This document shows positions 1 through 12,150 of a stretch of DNA of 64,000 nt, in pieces (position 1 is the stretch's first letter; every line of letters starts with the position of its first letter). Where the stretch lies: the NCBI GenBank assembly GCA_007844125.1, contig CM017567.1:3715660-3779659 (forward strand), given 5' to 3'. Origin of the DNA: Sinonovacula constricta. Its lineage: Eukaryota; Mollusca; Bivalvia; Cardiida; Solecurtidae. A model generated the notes under the pieces. The model had not been told where the DNA came from and made no database searches. It was given only the letters and a program-made list of their open reading frames with translations. Made by a program: the position numbers and the translations under genes.

Positions 1-1920
1 ACTTATACAACTATCTAGTATACTGCAGTACTATACAAAACATACAATTGATATTATGCTCTTAAACAACTTTACCTTACCTCATTTGATAATATATTTA
101 GTTAGTCTGGTACCATTAAAAAGCAATAACTAACATCATTTTTACCATCTAAAGAAACAAATAAACTAATGTTACAGGTAAAGTGTCTCTCCCAAATAGA
201 AAGTGCAATGTATCATCTTTTTTTTCACCACAATTTTGTTAAACAATAGCACAAAGTTTTTACTTTTCCTTACATGACTGTAAAATAATAGCAAGAACAT
301 GCAGTGATATTTAATGAAAAAAACAATCATTTTATTTTGTATAAGATCTAAAGGAAAAGCAAGAGCAAATAATTAATTTAAGTATTTGGTTTAATTAAAT
401 TAAATTCCCTGATTAAATCTGGGTAGAAAACAGGTAGTTTGCTGACCAGCTGGAAGGTCCGCTAACAAGAAAGTCTTCCCACAACTGGGCCACAAGTTGC
501 GATGACCGATGGAATAAATTAAATAAGAAAACTGCACAAATAAAATATTTCAGATTTCAGCCATTAAGCTAGTACATTACGACCTAAAAAGATACATATA
601 CTTTATGTGACTGATCACAGCCTAGCTGCATCAGAAATACACTTACATTAACAATCACAGCTTATTGTAAAAACTATTAATTCTTAATAGTTACAATATA
701 TCTCCTTCTTTGATGAACTCACATCTAAACACTATTATAACTGATCTTTAGGATCACTGAATAATAATTTTCCCTTTTCAAATCCACATCAAGAATGAAT
801 CACTTTCTTATGAAAATTTTTCGTAATTAATCAAACTAACAAAGAACTGCCATTAAGATTCTAATTGTTCAATTCCATCACTTAAAACACTTTCCTAGAG
901 TGGACACACACTATGCATGCTGAAATGCATTTTGTCGTATATTCACAAAAAATAACACTCCACTCCAGTCTTCAGACTCTATCCCAAATCCTGCAGGATA
1001 ACATCTAGCTGCTTGCAATAATTCACATACCACACTTTGTCATCTTCATAAACATCGCAAACCCTGTGTACACAGATTCTTGACAATATATACCCCCTCC
1101 TCTATCATCACAAATATAACTGGCCATTCTACCTTCCTGCCATCTTCCTCTCCCTATCAACAACCACTCTTCTATCAGTTACTCTATCTATCCCTGAACC
1201 AATGTGGGCACCCAATGCAGAGCCATGCCCAAAATAATCCCCCTTCCTACAAAACTGGTCGTGCATTCATGCTCTCACATTTATCCAGCATTTTCACTTG
1301 ACACTTGTAGATACAGAGAAAAATTCCAAGTATGAAAAACACACTGCGTGGTATATTATGCAGATTGTGAAGCGTAGCGTCTGTATACATAATAACCACT
1401 TCATATCATCCTAGTCGCAAAACAAGTTTAAGGACACACTTCACTTCCCGGCCATATATACACAAATTTATCCACCACGCACATTTTATTCCCTTAACCA
1501 CTCTACATACAACTGTCTCAACAGACATCAGGGTTTAAGGTAGTTTCAAAAAAGCGAGTCTAGGCTTAAAGTTCATAGCAGGCCATTCTGAGCCAATCAT
1601 ATTTACCCTTATATAAAATTATGTCATTATTAGCCAATCAAACCACCTGTTACAGCTTGGTTATCAGTGAAAGGAATGTGAGTGACACTACTACAGGTAC
1701 AAGATGGCATGGCAGGCCTGCCTGTCTTTATTCACTTTATACACTTTTAAATGCATGTAAATTATTCAAATCATAAAAAGTGTCCGGTGTACTAGACAAG
1801 TTGAAACTGCAAATTTACCCTTCAACTTGCTATAACAATCCATGCTAATGCAAGGTATGTTTCTAATCTTTCATACAAAAGTAACTAATCATCTAGCTAT
1901 CTACTTGACAGTAAAAAGAA
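1..1920. other. AT-rich non-coding DNA, nothing recognised
   Basis: No convincing exon, tandem array or complete element was seen. The open frames here are short (at most 73 codons) and expected by chance. Confidence 0.5.
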
Positions 1921-1929
1921 AAGACTCTG

Positions 1930-1990
1930 ATCACACAGCTCCAATGGCAGGGCGGGGCAGTGGCTGACTGATCTTAATCTAAACTATTTG
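1930..1990. repeat. half of the palindromic MITE-like element
   Basis: A right-arm-like sequence reads GGCTGACTGATCTTAATCTA followed by AACTATTTGCC, matching one arm of the palindromic family. The left arm is not evident. Confidence 0.4.
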
Positions 1991-2353
1991 CCTAAAAATA
2001 GGTCAGTTAAGTTCAACAGGATACCTGTGAAAGCAGAAGGATTGTAGATTGTGGTGGAGAGGTAATGTCTGCAATTTTACATTCCAAACGTGTGATGAAA
2101 CAACTGACAGTTGTCTGTTGAGGATTATTCCTGCCCAGTCCAACCTACCGGGTTCAGCAAGATAGCATTTTTTTTTGTTCAATTTATTCAAGTGGTAAGA
2201 CACATCCAACATATTTTAGCCTGTATTGTAGACATAACTTGCTTTTTTTAACCATTATAATGCTGCATTTGTTACCAAAATTTTACCTATTTTTTAGTTA
2301 TTTGGCTTTCATCCTCAACTTTAAGGTGTCAAGCAGTACTGATAGAACCAGAG

Positions 2354-2452
2354 CAGTAAACAGTGTAGATTCCATCCAGACAGCTCCTAGCGGCAGCTTG
2401 CTGGTAGTCATCTTATCAGAATCTACACTATTTGTCTATGCCTGATCAATTC
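2354..2452. repeat. palindromic MITE-like element, diverged
   Basis: The left arm CAGTAAACAGTGTAGATTCC faces the right arm ATCAGAATCTACACTATTTG across a short centre (CAGCTCCTAGCGGCAGCTTG). The flank CCTGATCAATTC follows, as in the other copies. Confidence 0.65.
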
Positions 2453-2526
2453 ATTCTTCACAAACCTAGAGTTTACTTTGGCAGTGGCATAAAACAAGAA
2501 AATTAAATTTGCATAAAAATACCTTG

Positions 2527-2583
2527 CTACTGCTTTGGGGAATTTGGTCGTAACTGCTCTGCTTTGGGGACTTTAGTCATAAT
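2527..2583. repeat. short tandem duplication (~30 bp x 2)
   Basis: CTGCTTTGGGGAATTTGGTC is followed by CTGCTTTGGGGACTTTAGTC, with TAA ends shared: two diverged copies. Confidence 0.6.
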
Positions 2584-3700
2584 TTCTGATTAAACTCGTG
2601 CTTTGGTCTAAATAAAGACAGTTTTGAACACTACCCATATTGTTAGACAGTGAACTGTGTAAAAACAGTAAAACTTTATTCTTCTATATCCATGAATAAT
2701 GAACTAGAAAGTAAGTTGTCCCATGGTTTTCTCAGATTAAAAATACCGGTAGCTATCTTTGCAGCATGACTCAGATAGGAAATACCAGTTTCCGATGACT
2801 AGTGGGGATTTATGTTACATGGTTCACACAGGTCTAGGACATCAATGAACAGCATTTTGCAGGATTTTTCAGGTAAAAATCTGACTAAAATCAGGAAAGT
2901 TGGTCCAAATTGTCATTTTAAGTTTTTACTAATACCAAAAGTGAACATCTCAGCCCTTGGCAAGTTACAAGTGTTGATCCAGATCAGTCAATCATTACCG
3001 GGATACATCTTATCAATATTTGCACCATTGGCCATGTCTCTAAGCCATATGTTTTGTTCAAAATGCAAGTGCTTCTTACCAAACAAAAGTAATACTTAGT
3101 GTATGCCTTTGAAAAAGGAAATTAGTAAGTGTAAAGGTGATATGCACAAATAGTAGAAGAAAGTTTTCCTCATCACAATTTGAAATGAAGCGTGACTAAT
3201 CTTAACAAGTGAGTTGTTAATAAAAAAATAAGTCAGAATATTTTATTGATTTCATTACACCATAATCCAGTCAACCATTCAATAACAGGTTTAACAGTGA
3301 TCTGTCATCATTCATAATGAGAGAAAATTTTCAGCATATTTAATGACTATTTGAATGAGTATTTGAATATTTGAATCTTTTAGGTGAATGAGTTTGAACT
3401 AAACACTAGACAATCATTGAACTCAGGAATTAGAAATCTTATCAATCTATTTTATGTCTAAATTTGTATGAAACTGTGTTGTTTAGCATTTGGAATTAAG
3501 CACTATATGCTCAGACTGTAAATATTTATCTTTCCACTTGATGTACTATTATCCTATCATAATAATACTACTTTTATCTTGCAAGTTCACCTGTTACACC
3601 TGAAATGTACAAACAAGGCACAGAATTTTCTGTTAAATAAATTACCCGCCTCTGAAAACATGTCATAGTAACTCATTTATTTACCAACACTGTCATCTCC
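2584..3700. other. AT-rich non-coding DNA
   Basis: A fragment of the palindromic element (TGTTGATCCAGATCAGTCAA) lies near 2973. Otherwise nothing is recognised; a 95-codon open frame at 2812-3099 is expected by chance. Confidence 0.5.
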
Positions 3701-3719
3701 TCATAGGGGCATTGTCATC

Positions 3720-3891
3720 ATGGTTGATTCAGAGGGGCCAAAAGGAAATTCAGTGCTGAGAGAAAAGAAGAGTGAGAGAGACAACAATAGTGAGACTGGG
3801 AGACAGAGAGACAGAAAGACTGACAGAAATAAATAAAGAAAGAAAGAAAGACTGACAGAAATAAAGAAAGAATGACAGAAATAAAGAATGA

Positions 3892-3939
<48 letters not shown>

Positions 3940-4275
3940 GAAACAGGCAGGCAGACAGACAGACAGACGGGCAGCTAAACAGGCAAACAGACAGACAGAC
4001 ACATACAAATAAAAAGAGACATACATGGGAAGGAAGGGACAGAATGAAAGACCGAAAGAGGGAGGGATAGACAAAAGGACTGACAGACAGGTGAGTAAGG
4101 AGAATAATGACAAAGTATAATAAAGAACAAAAGAAAACAAGGTAGAATAGGTAAAGCCAGAGAAAGACAGATGACAAGAAACTATATGTTAAAAAATAAA
4201 AAAGAGAGAAGAGCAAAAGAAGAAAAAAAGAAAAGAGTGAAAGAGTGAAAAGAAAAAGAAATTAAAGAAATAAAA
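3720..4275 (+). repeat. purine-rich tract with GAAA and GACA microsatellites
   Basis: The plus strand is strongly biased to A and G for about 550 bp. It holds a pure GAAA run (about 3889-3940), a short CAGA run (about 3946-3966) and interspersed GACAGAAA units. The bias produces long Ser/Phe/Leu- or Lys/Arg-rich open frames on both strands (up to 171 codons at 3701-4216), which are by-products and not genes. Confidence 0.85.
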
Positions 4276-4680
4276 AAGCATCTTTATTTTGCTGAATAAC
4301 ATTAGCTTTTCTAAAGCATACTCAGCTTTACCTTCAAGATTTATCACCAGCAGGATAAGGAGTGATGTGGGGGTCGGGTTAAATTAAATGTATACTTAGA
4401 AGATTTGGGTGAGATTGTGAAGCTAAAGTCTGTGTTTGGATTTCTTCTTCAAAGATTTGTTTTTTTTTCTTTTATCAACATGCTAATACTGTGTTTTCTT
4501 TGAGGACTAGAAAGATTTGTATAAAATCTGGTGATTAAGAGAGTGTAGAAATAATGTGGGATAAAAGGATTAAGAAATAAAGAAAGAATATTCACCAAAT
4601 ACTGTTATGGGTATCAGTTAACCTTAAATATACAAATCTTTTCCTGCCTCAGTGTTTATAACCAATGTCTAACAATTGTG

Positions 4681-4756
4681 TTAGGGGGTCAACTCAGGTC
4701 AGTGGTTACAGCATTGGCTTCTCACTCAGCCAGCCAAGGTTCAAGTTCCTTCAGAT
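4681..4756 (+). repeat. tRNA-like SINE head (pseudo-tRNA)
   Basis: The stretch resembles a tRNA: an A-box-like GGTCAGTGGTTACAGCATTG, a possible anticodon arm around GGCTTCTCACTCAGCC, and a B-box GGTTCAAGTTCC. No matching acceptor stem is visible, so a functional tRNA gene is unlikely. An AT-rich tail follows. Confidence 0.5.
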
Positions 4757-4918
4757 GGCTATTAAAAAGAATAGTTAAAAATATTTTTTATATAAAAAAA
4801 TATCAACTTTTTTAAATTATCTAAAAATTACAAGTAACATCAATAAGGTTGTTAGTATAAATAAACATTTCATTTTTATGGACCATCTTGCACTATTAAA
4901 TTGGGGTAAAAAAACTAA

Positions 4919-4985
4919 TCAAGGGAAGCAACTCAAGAGTGTCTGTTAACAGCATTAGCAATAACTAGTAGAGTTATGCCCCTTC
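4919..4985. repeat. mini-palindromic element (AAGGGA family)
   Basis: TCAAGGGAAGCAACTC at the left end is the inverted partner of GAGTTATGCCCCTTC at the right end, giving a 67-bp non-coding element like the copies at 22.0, 37.0 and 40.0 kb. Confidence 0.55.
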
Positions 4986-5307
4986 TACCAATTCAAACAG
5001 TTATTTCTGTTATTTGCATGTTTACATGTTGAAAGAACGAGCTGTGCAATCAGGTGCTGGTGCATCGAGCACTTAACCTACCAAACCTAAATTGAAAAGG
5101 CAAATTGAAATAGTGTAGATCCTGATATTAAGAAGGGCTGTACTCACTGTTGCAGAGTCAATCAATGTAAGTCTTATAAATACAATTTTCATGGAGTCCT
5201 AACTGAATTAATTCGGAAGTGGAAGGGATTACAAACAAATAAGGCAGGTTGAGAACCAGACATTATTCTGCACCCTTCCATCCTTTCTGTCTGATTTGTG
5301 CAGTAAA

Positions 5308-5399
5308 CTCTTAGCCTGCTAAGCACAAATGGATCAGGCTTAGGAATGAAGTGTAAATCCAGATCAGCAAGCCATAGGTGGGAGCTGTAGGATCAGGAT
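5308..5399 (-). repeat. palindromic MITE-like element, reversed
   Basis: Read on the minus strand it has the family layout: GCACAATTGCTGC-type end, GATCCTGATCC, centre GGGAGCTGTAGG, then the distal flank CTTAGCCTGCTAAG. The same element recurs at 7450-7541 in duplication copy 2. Confidence 0.6.
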
Positions 5400-6451
5400 C
5401 TGCACAATTGCTGCTGAGTTTCAGGAAAGAACTCCGGTCATCTTGCGGGTAGTTGCGAGCAAATAATTTATATTTCGTATTGTTTGTCAAGAAATAAAGC
5501 ACAATAAGGGTAACGGGCATGAAAGCATCAACAGATTCAGCAAGCACCCACACACACCCCTGACAGACCCAGGACATTGCCTGCTATATTTATTACTAAT
5601 CAATTCAAAGTGGTCGACATTAGCAAATGTTACAAAACATATTGGCAGAGAAACAGTAGCAACCGGTGATGATTCTGATATAATGAGAGCTGACGGATCT
5701 GGATCTTCACTGTCTGCCCTGAACTTGATCAAGTTGTGTGTGGCAGGCTACGACCTAAAATCAGGTTAGGAGCAAACATCCATTTTCATCAAGTCCTCAA
5801 GATAAAACATACTGAGACAAAAATCCACACAGCTGGTGGAATTGCTAGATTTTGAATGGCAAGAATACGTTCAGAATAAGACAAAATAATCAGAAGCGCC
5901 TTTGTATAGTTAGAATTCCCTCTCTAAGAATGCCACTATGTATATTACCCATAATATACATCTACATATTCTACTTCCAAAAAGTAACTCAGTGCTTGTA
6001 ATCTATAGAAGAATTTCATATATAAATGGGCTGCATATTTTATAATAAAATAATAACTTAATCTCAGAAAAGTACCAGTTCATTCCATTCTAAAGATCTG
6101 TTTATTACATTCATTACATTCTGAAAAGCAGTACTTATGTAAGAATCAAGGTTGCTTAATAAGTAATTATGGGGTTTTGCACTTTAATAGTTTTATTACT
6201 GATTTTTGCCAGTGCCTGTAAAAGTCATAAACTATTCCGCCAAATAATTTCAATTTTATGTGAAAGAATAAGATAAATACCAAATGTTTATTCTAAAAAA
6301 CTCATAAAAACATGCATTTGGCAGATGTTATTTTTTTAAGAATATTTTTTGCAAACATCAGTAAGGCACAATAAGATAATTTTTGCTACAAAAATATGGA
6401 ATAAATATACAGGCTGTTTATTTACAAAAGATGTTAAATGTTTTGCATTGA

Positions 6452-7205
6452 TTCAAGTCATTGTCACAGCAAGCATTAAAGACAGGTTAGGCTATGGAAC
6501 TATCTTACATTCCCCACACACCCTCCTAATCACATATTTCCACATAGTAAGAAATAGTTTTGTTTTGTTCCCTTGCTGGTAGGTGCCAATCACCTATTTT
6601 CATTTAGTAAGAAATCTTTTATCTGGTTCCATTGCTGGGTGGTGCCAATCACCTATTTTCATTTAGTAAGAAATCTTTTGTCTGGTTCCCTTGCTGGGTG
6701 GTGCCAATCACCTTTTTTCATTTAGTAAGAAATGTTTTGTCTGTTTCCCTTGCTGATAGGTGCCTATCACCTATTTTCATTTAGTTCAAAATGTTTTGTC
6801 TGGTTCCCTTGCTGGGTAGTGCCAATCACCTATTTTCATTTAGTAAGAAATTTTTTCTCTGGTTCCCTTACTGGTTCAAGTCATTGTCACAGCAAGCATT
6901 AAAGACAGGTTAGGCTATGGAACTATCTTACATTCCCCACACACCCTCCTAATCACGTATTTCCACATAGTAAGAAATAGTTTTGTTTTGTTCCCTTGCT
7001 GGTAGGTGCCAATCACCTATTTTCATTTAGTAAGAAATCTTTTATCTGGTTCCATTGCTGGTAGGTGCCAATCATCTATTTTCACTTTGTAAGAAATGTT
7101 CTGTCTCGTTCCCTTGCTGGTTGGTGCCAATCACCCAATGTCACTTAGTAAGAAATGTTTTGTCTGGTTCCCTTACTGGTTGGTGCCAATCACCTATTTC
7201 ACTTT
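6452..7205 (+). repeat. nested 59-bp minisatellite, two blocks (copy 1)
   Basis: A 59-60 bp unit (AGTAAGAAATSTTTTGTCTG..., then TTGCTGGTAGGTGCCAATCA) repeats six times at 6546-6870 and four times at 6969-7205. A ~94-bp lead (TCAAGTCATTGTCACAGCAA...) precedes each block at 6452 and 6875, so the lead plus array was itself duplicated with a 423-bp offset. Confidence 0.9.
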
Positions 7206-7268
7206 TTCCCTCTAATTGTTAATACACCGATTTAAAGAGACAAAGCAACAAATAGTTTAGATCCTGAT

Positions 7269-9410
7269 ATTAAGAAGGGCTGTACTCACTGTTGCAGAGT
7301 CAATCAATGTAAGTCTTATAAATACAATTTTCATGGAGTCCTAACTGAATTAATTCGGAAGTGGAAGGGATTACAAACAAATGAGGCAGGTTGAGACCCA
7401 GACATTATTCTGCACCCTTCCATCCTTTCTGTCTGATTTGTGCAGTAAACTCTTAGCCTGCTAAGCACAAATGGATCAGGCTTAGGAATGAAGTGTAAAT
7501 CCAGATCAGCAAGCCATAGGTGGGAGCTGTAGGATCAGGATCTGCACAATTGCTGCTGAGTTTCAGGAAAGAACTCCGGTCATCTTGCGGGTAGTTGCGA
7601 GCAAATAATTTATATTTCGTATTGTTTGTCAAGAAATAAAGCACAATAAGGGTAACGGGCATGAAAGCATCAACAGATTCAGCAAGCACCCACACACACC
7701 CCTGACAGACCCAGGACATTGCCTGCTATATTTATTACTAATCAATTCAAAGTGGTCGACATTAGCAAATGTTACAAAACATATTGGCAGAGAAACAGTA
7801 GCAACCGGTGATGATTCTGATATAATGAGAGCTGACGGATCTGGATCTTCACTGTCTGCCCTGAACTTGATCAAGTTGTGTGTGGCAGGCTACGACCTAA
7901 AATCAGGTTAGGAGCAAACATCCATTTTCATCAAGTCCTCAAGATAAAACATACTGAGACAAAAATCCACACAGCTGGTGGAATTGCTAGATTTTGAATG
8001 GCAAGAATACGTTCAGAATAAGACAAAATAATCAGAAGCGCCTTTGTATAGTTAGAATTCCCTCTCTAAGAATGCCACTATGTATATTACCCATAATATA
8101 CATCTACATATTCTACTTCCAAAAAGTAACTCAGTGCTTGTAATCTATAGAAGAATTTCATATATAAATGGGCTGCATATTTTATAATAAAATAATAACT
8201 TAATCTCAGAAAAGTACCAGTTCATTCCATTCTAAAGATCTGTTTATTACATTCATTACATTCTGAAAAGCAGTACTTATGTAAGAATCAAGGTTGCTTA
8301 ATAAGTAATTATGGGGTTTTGCACTTTAATAGTTTTATTACTGATTTTTGCCAGTGCCTGTAAAAGTCATAAACTATTCCGCCAAATAATTTCGATTTTA
8401 TGTGAAAGAATAAGATAAATACCAAATGTTTATTCTAAAAAACTCATAAAAACATGCATTTGGCAGATGTTATTTTTTTAAGAATATTTTTTGCAAACAT
8501 CAGTAAGGCACAATAAGATAATTTTTGCTACAAAAATATGGAATAAATATACAGGCTGTTTATTTACAAAAGATGTTAAATGTTTTGCATTGATTCAAGT
8601 CATTGTCACAGCAAGCATTAAAGACAGGTTAGGCTATGGAACTATCTTACATTCCCCACACACCCTCCTAATCACGTATTTCCACATAGTAAGAAATAGT
8701 TTTGTTTTGTTCCCTTGCTGGTAGGTGCCAATCACCTATTTTCATTTAGTAAGAAATCTTTTATCTGGTTCCATTGCTGGGTGGTGCCAATCACCTATTT
8801 TCATTTAGTAAGAAATCTTTTGTCTGGTTCCCTTGCTGGGTGGTGCCAATCACCTTTTTTCATTTAGTAAGAAATGTTTTGTCTGTTTCCCTTGCTGATA
8901 GGTGCCTATCACCTATTTTCATTTAGTTCAAAATGTTTTGTCTGGTTCCCTTGCTGGGTAGTGCCAATCACCTATTTTCATTTAGTAAGAAATTTTTTCT
9001 CTGGTTCCCTTACTGGTTCAAGTCATTGTCACAGCAAGCATTAAAGACAGGTTAGGCTATGGAACTATCTTACATTCCCCACACACCCTCCTAATCACGT
9101 ATTTCCACATAGTAAGAAATAGTTTTGTTTTGTTCCCTTGCTGGTAGGTGCCAATCACCTATTTTCATTTAGTAAGAAATCTTTTATCTGGTTCCATTGC
9201 TGGTAGGTGCCAATCATCTATTTTCACTTTGTAAGAAATGTTCTGTCTCGTTCCCTTGCTGGTTGGTGCCAATCACCCAATGTCACTTAGTAAGAAATGT
9301 TTTGTCTGGTTCCCTTACTGGTTGGTGCCAATCACCTATTTCACTTTTTCCCTCTAATTGTTAATACACCGATTTAAAGAGACAAAGCAACAAATAGTTT
9401 AGATCCTGAT
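7269..9410 (+). repeat. 2,142-bp tandem duplication, copy 2
   Basis: It matches copy 1 base for base at an offset of 2,142, apart from a few substitutions (for example AATGAGG for AATAAGG near 7382, and TTCGATTTTA for TTCAATTTTA near 8394). It ends in the same motif, which here runs on into a complete palindromic element at 9394-9490. Confidence 0.95.
8594..9347 (+). repeat. nested 59-bp minisatellite, two blocks (copy 2)
   Basis: It has the same structure as 6452-7205, shifted by 2,142 bp by the large duplication. Confidence 0.9.
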
Positions 9411-9490
9411 CAGACATCTGCCTTCAGGGAACTTGCTGATCTGGATCTACATATCTACCTAAGCTTTATAAATCTGATTAGCAGGCTAAA
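9394..9490 (+). repeat. palindromic MITE-like element, complete
   Basis: The left arm ATAGTTTAGATCCTGATCAG faces TGCTGATCTGGATCTACATA, followed by the distal part ending GATTAGCAGGCTAAAGG. Its first 17 bases are shared with both ends of the 2,142-bp unit. Confidence 0.7.
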
Positions 9491-9500
9491 GGTCTAACAT

Positions 9501-9640
9501 GATTGTTGTCAAGATGTGACCCCCAACGAGCACCAATCCCAGTGATCTGTCAGCAGACATGGCCCTAATCTGGCTGCTAATGACACTAATATGCAGGGTA
9601 ATTAACAGCCATATAGGGATCACAGGTTTAGCCAACTGTT
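9501..9640. other. non-repetitive stretch, possible conserved non-coding element
   Basis: This is a complex, moderately GC stretch with no repeats, several TAAT/ATTA cores (CTAATCTGG, CTAATGACAC, GGTAATTAAC) and no protein-like frame. Regulatory function is only a guess. Confidence 0.2.
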
Positions 9641-9864
9641 AATACATTAGGTTACATTTTGTGCTATTTATCTCTTAGCATGCTGAAGCTGGTGATATCT
9701 GGCCAGATGTTTAGCAGTAAAAAGGTGCAGATCCTGGAAAAAAGAGAAAATCTGGTTCTTGGAGGAAAAAAAAGACTTTCAGCCCAAACTGTATACTCTT
9801 AAACCATTAACCCCTATTCTGTTACACTGACCCATAGTAGCCCAACACTGTACATCCTGCTCAG

Positions 9865-9920
9865 CCATCTACTGCTGGGAGTTGTCAGATCAGGATCTAC
9901 ACAATTGGCTGCTGAGTCTA
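9865..9920. repeat. palindromic element, right half
   Basis: CTGCTGGGAGTTGTCAGATC followed by AGGATCTACACAATTGGCTG matches the right half of the family; the left arm is missing. Confidence 0.5.
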
Positions 9921-10148
9921 CAGAAATATGACTATGTTTGATAAAATATTAAGAAATAATAGGTGATAATAAAACATGTAGTAGGCAATGGGTTAAACAG
10001 AATATCCTTACACAGTATCAGGGCTTGGTATTGCAAGCTAGGGGGTCTTTGATGGTTTCCATTTTTATTTCCAACAAACCAACCTCCTAAATAATTTTTT
10101 TAGTTATTTGCTTACAAGTATATGCAAAGGTAACAGAACACATACTGC

Positions 10149-10242
10149 TATAGACTAAGCAACGAACAGGGTAGATCCTGATCCGACAGCTGACAGGTAA
10201 TTGTCTGAGCCTTATCAGAAAATGTTTAGCAGGGTAAGAGCT
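10149..10242 (+). repeat. palindromic element, internally shortened
   Basis: The left arm GGGTAGATCCTGATCCGACA and distal flank (GAGCCTTATCAG ... TTAGCAGGGTAAGAGC) are present, but the right arm is missing or very short. Confidence 0.5.
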
Positions 10243-10983
10243 AAACTAATACAGAAAACTACTGAAGCTCAGTGGTAAATACTACCCTACCCAGAGATTA
10301 ACAGATATAGAAGATTAGAAGACAGGTTCAGCATAACATTATCATCCAAGAGAAATGCTGGAGAAAATGATGCAAAGATCCTAGTGATCCTACATAAGGT
10401 TGGAGTATGAACATTACAAACTGTTGGAGTTTGCCATTCCAAACCTTTGCCAAAGAAATTGTACTTTTGCTTGTTAGTATGATAACTACAAACATTCTAT
10501 GTTTTCACTTTATTTTGATCAATTTTAAATCAATTATGTTTCAACCATAATAAAATATCAACAAGAATTATCCACATGCTTGATAGCAGGATATAAGCTC
10601 TACAATGCTTGCACTGTTAACTTTTAACTTGTTTGTATATGCACAAAGATTTTCTTAAACATGTCCTGACAATATTGCCCACAATATTTAACTTGGAACT
10701 ATTAAACATTATCAAACCTGGAACTATCAAACATGATTATATCAGAGAGTATGATCTCTAGGTAGACGTTTGTAAAGTGTCATTTCAATCTATGTAGAGA
10801 TGTAAGCTGAATAGTACATGCAAAACTTAGACCTGACCATGACAGCAATGGTGATATGCTCCGAAGAGGGAATAGCTCTCATTAATCAACAAATACATGT
10901 TATCAAGATAAACACATAATCAAAAGAATCAAGTCATTCAGTCACTGTCTGTTTCTCAAATCTTGAACTAGACTGTTTCTCAC

Positions 10984-11928
10984 CTGTAAATGGGGCGGGC
11001 CCAGGTAGTATAACTCCTCCTCAAATACCTCCTCCTCAGTAACCTCACCATTCTCTCCAAGATTCACCATACGAATATCCTCACATGAGCTATTATTTGT
11101 CGCAAACTTACGCTGAAGGTGACAGTGCATCCCGTACATGTCCTTTCTAGGCTGGCGCACACTCTTACTTGACCCATCAACAATTGGAATATAAAAATCC
11201 TTTCCCAAATGACTTCTGGTCTTAAATGATTTTAACAATTCTTGGTCTGACTGATTTTCAAAGTCAATGCTGCAAGATTCTAGCCAATCTATACAACCTT
11301 TCTGGGTTGAGTAATGATAGGAGTATCGCTCACTGTTCAGTCTCAATGACAAAGTACTTGACTGGCTTTCTGTTTGATCAGACAGGGAGTCACGTGCACT
11401 ACTGCCAACCCTCCAGACCGAAGAGCCACAACCACGGCTAGCTGTTAAAGAGGCTGACGACTGCAGTCGGTCTGTTAGGTCGTCTTCAATGTCCTGATGG
11501 TGGTCACCCTGCTCTGAACCCACAACTGTTCGTCCATCTGACAGACCAACCGTCCGAGCAACCCTACAATCCTTGTATTGCACCCGTGACCACCAATCAC
11601 CCACACTGTAAGCATCAAACCAACCACAACCTCCTAATGGCAAAGATGCACCTAATTCAAGCACCTGTTTATTACAATTATTATTTTTGTCAATCCAATG
11701 TTCACCATGCACTTGAGAGTCTGAATTTTCAACTCGCTGCTTCCCCTTGTGTTTCCTGGCACCAATGCCCACTTGATGCCCAGTGAGGTTCTCAGGCTGA
11801 GGCCATGTGGTCAAATGCTGCAGGAACTGGGCATCAATAAGGGAGCCAAATCCATCAAGGAATCCAGTTTGAAATGTTTCATAGCTGCAGAAGTCAGGGA
11901 TAGTTGCCTCCACTGAATGTGATGTCAT
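10984..11928 (-). CDS. 315-codon coding exon of an unrecognised protein, ending at a splice donor
   Basis: The minus strand is open for 328 codons from an ATG at 11928 to a stop at 10942. In this AT-rich DNA an open frame this long is very unlikely by chance, so I take it as real coding sequence. After codon 315 (the residues YYLGPPHLQ) the sequence reads CAG|GTGAGA, a good splice donor at 10984/10983 in phase 0. The last 13 codons (VRNSLVQDLRNRQ) are therefore probably intron. The product looks hydrophilic and largely disordered: Ser/Asp/Glu-rich stretches around residues 130-215, a Trp-containing segment (FDAYSVGDWWSRVQYKDC) near residues 103-120, and an acidic end (EEEVFEEELYYLGPP). I see no signal peptide, membrane segment or known domain. 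The start is uncertain: the ATG at 11928 may be the true start, or the exon may begin at an AG just upstream (near 11938). No family is recognised and no function is assigned. Confidence 0.75.
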
Positions 11929-12150
11929 AGCTGCTGCACACTACTTCCCTCACAATATAGGATACGGGCAGAATCACAGACTGGCTAAACCCACTTTGAA
12001 ACTCTACACGAGCATCATTTCCACAAACAAAATGTCCAGAAGCATCACTTTTGTTCACAAGTATGTTCCTAATTTTTAATAATAACTCTTGTTTCACCTT
12101 TCCACATTCATAATATAGTTTAAACTTGCATATTATATGTTTTACTTTTA

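Larger units (their letters stand above)
5127..7268 (+). repeat. 2,142-bp tandem duplication, copy 1
   Basis: This unit is followed head-to-tail by a nearly identical copy at 7269-9410. I noticed only four substitutions. Each unit holds a reversed palindromic element (5308-5399 in copy 1), another half element (about 5690-5745), a non-repetitive middle, then two blocks of 59-bp repeats. Open frames of 77-88 codons recur in both units but have no splice context and overlap the repeats, so they are not called genes. Both ends lie at copies of the motif ATAGTKTAGATCCTGAT. Confidence 0.95.

Noticed and set aside
3701..4216. 171-codon Ser/Phe/Leu-rich open frame
   Set aside because: It is the complement of a purine-rich GAAA/GACA tract; low complexity explains the lack of stops.
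5311..8724. Paired 77-88 codon open frames present twice
   Set aside because: They recur because of the 2,142-bp duplication, overlap repeats and have no splice or family support.
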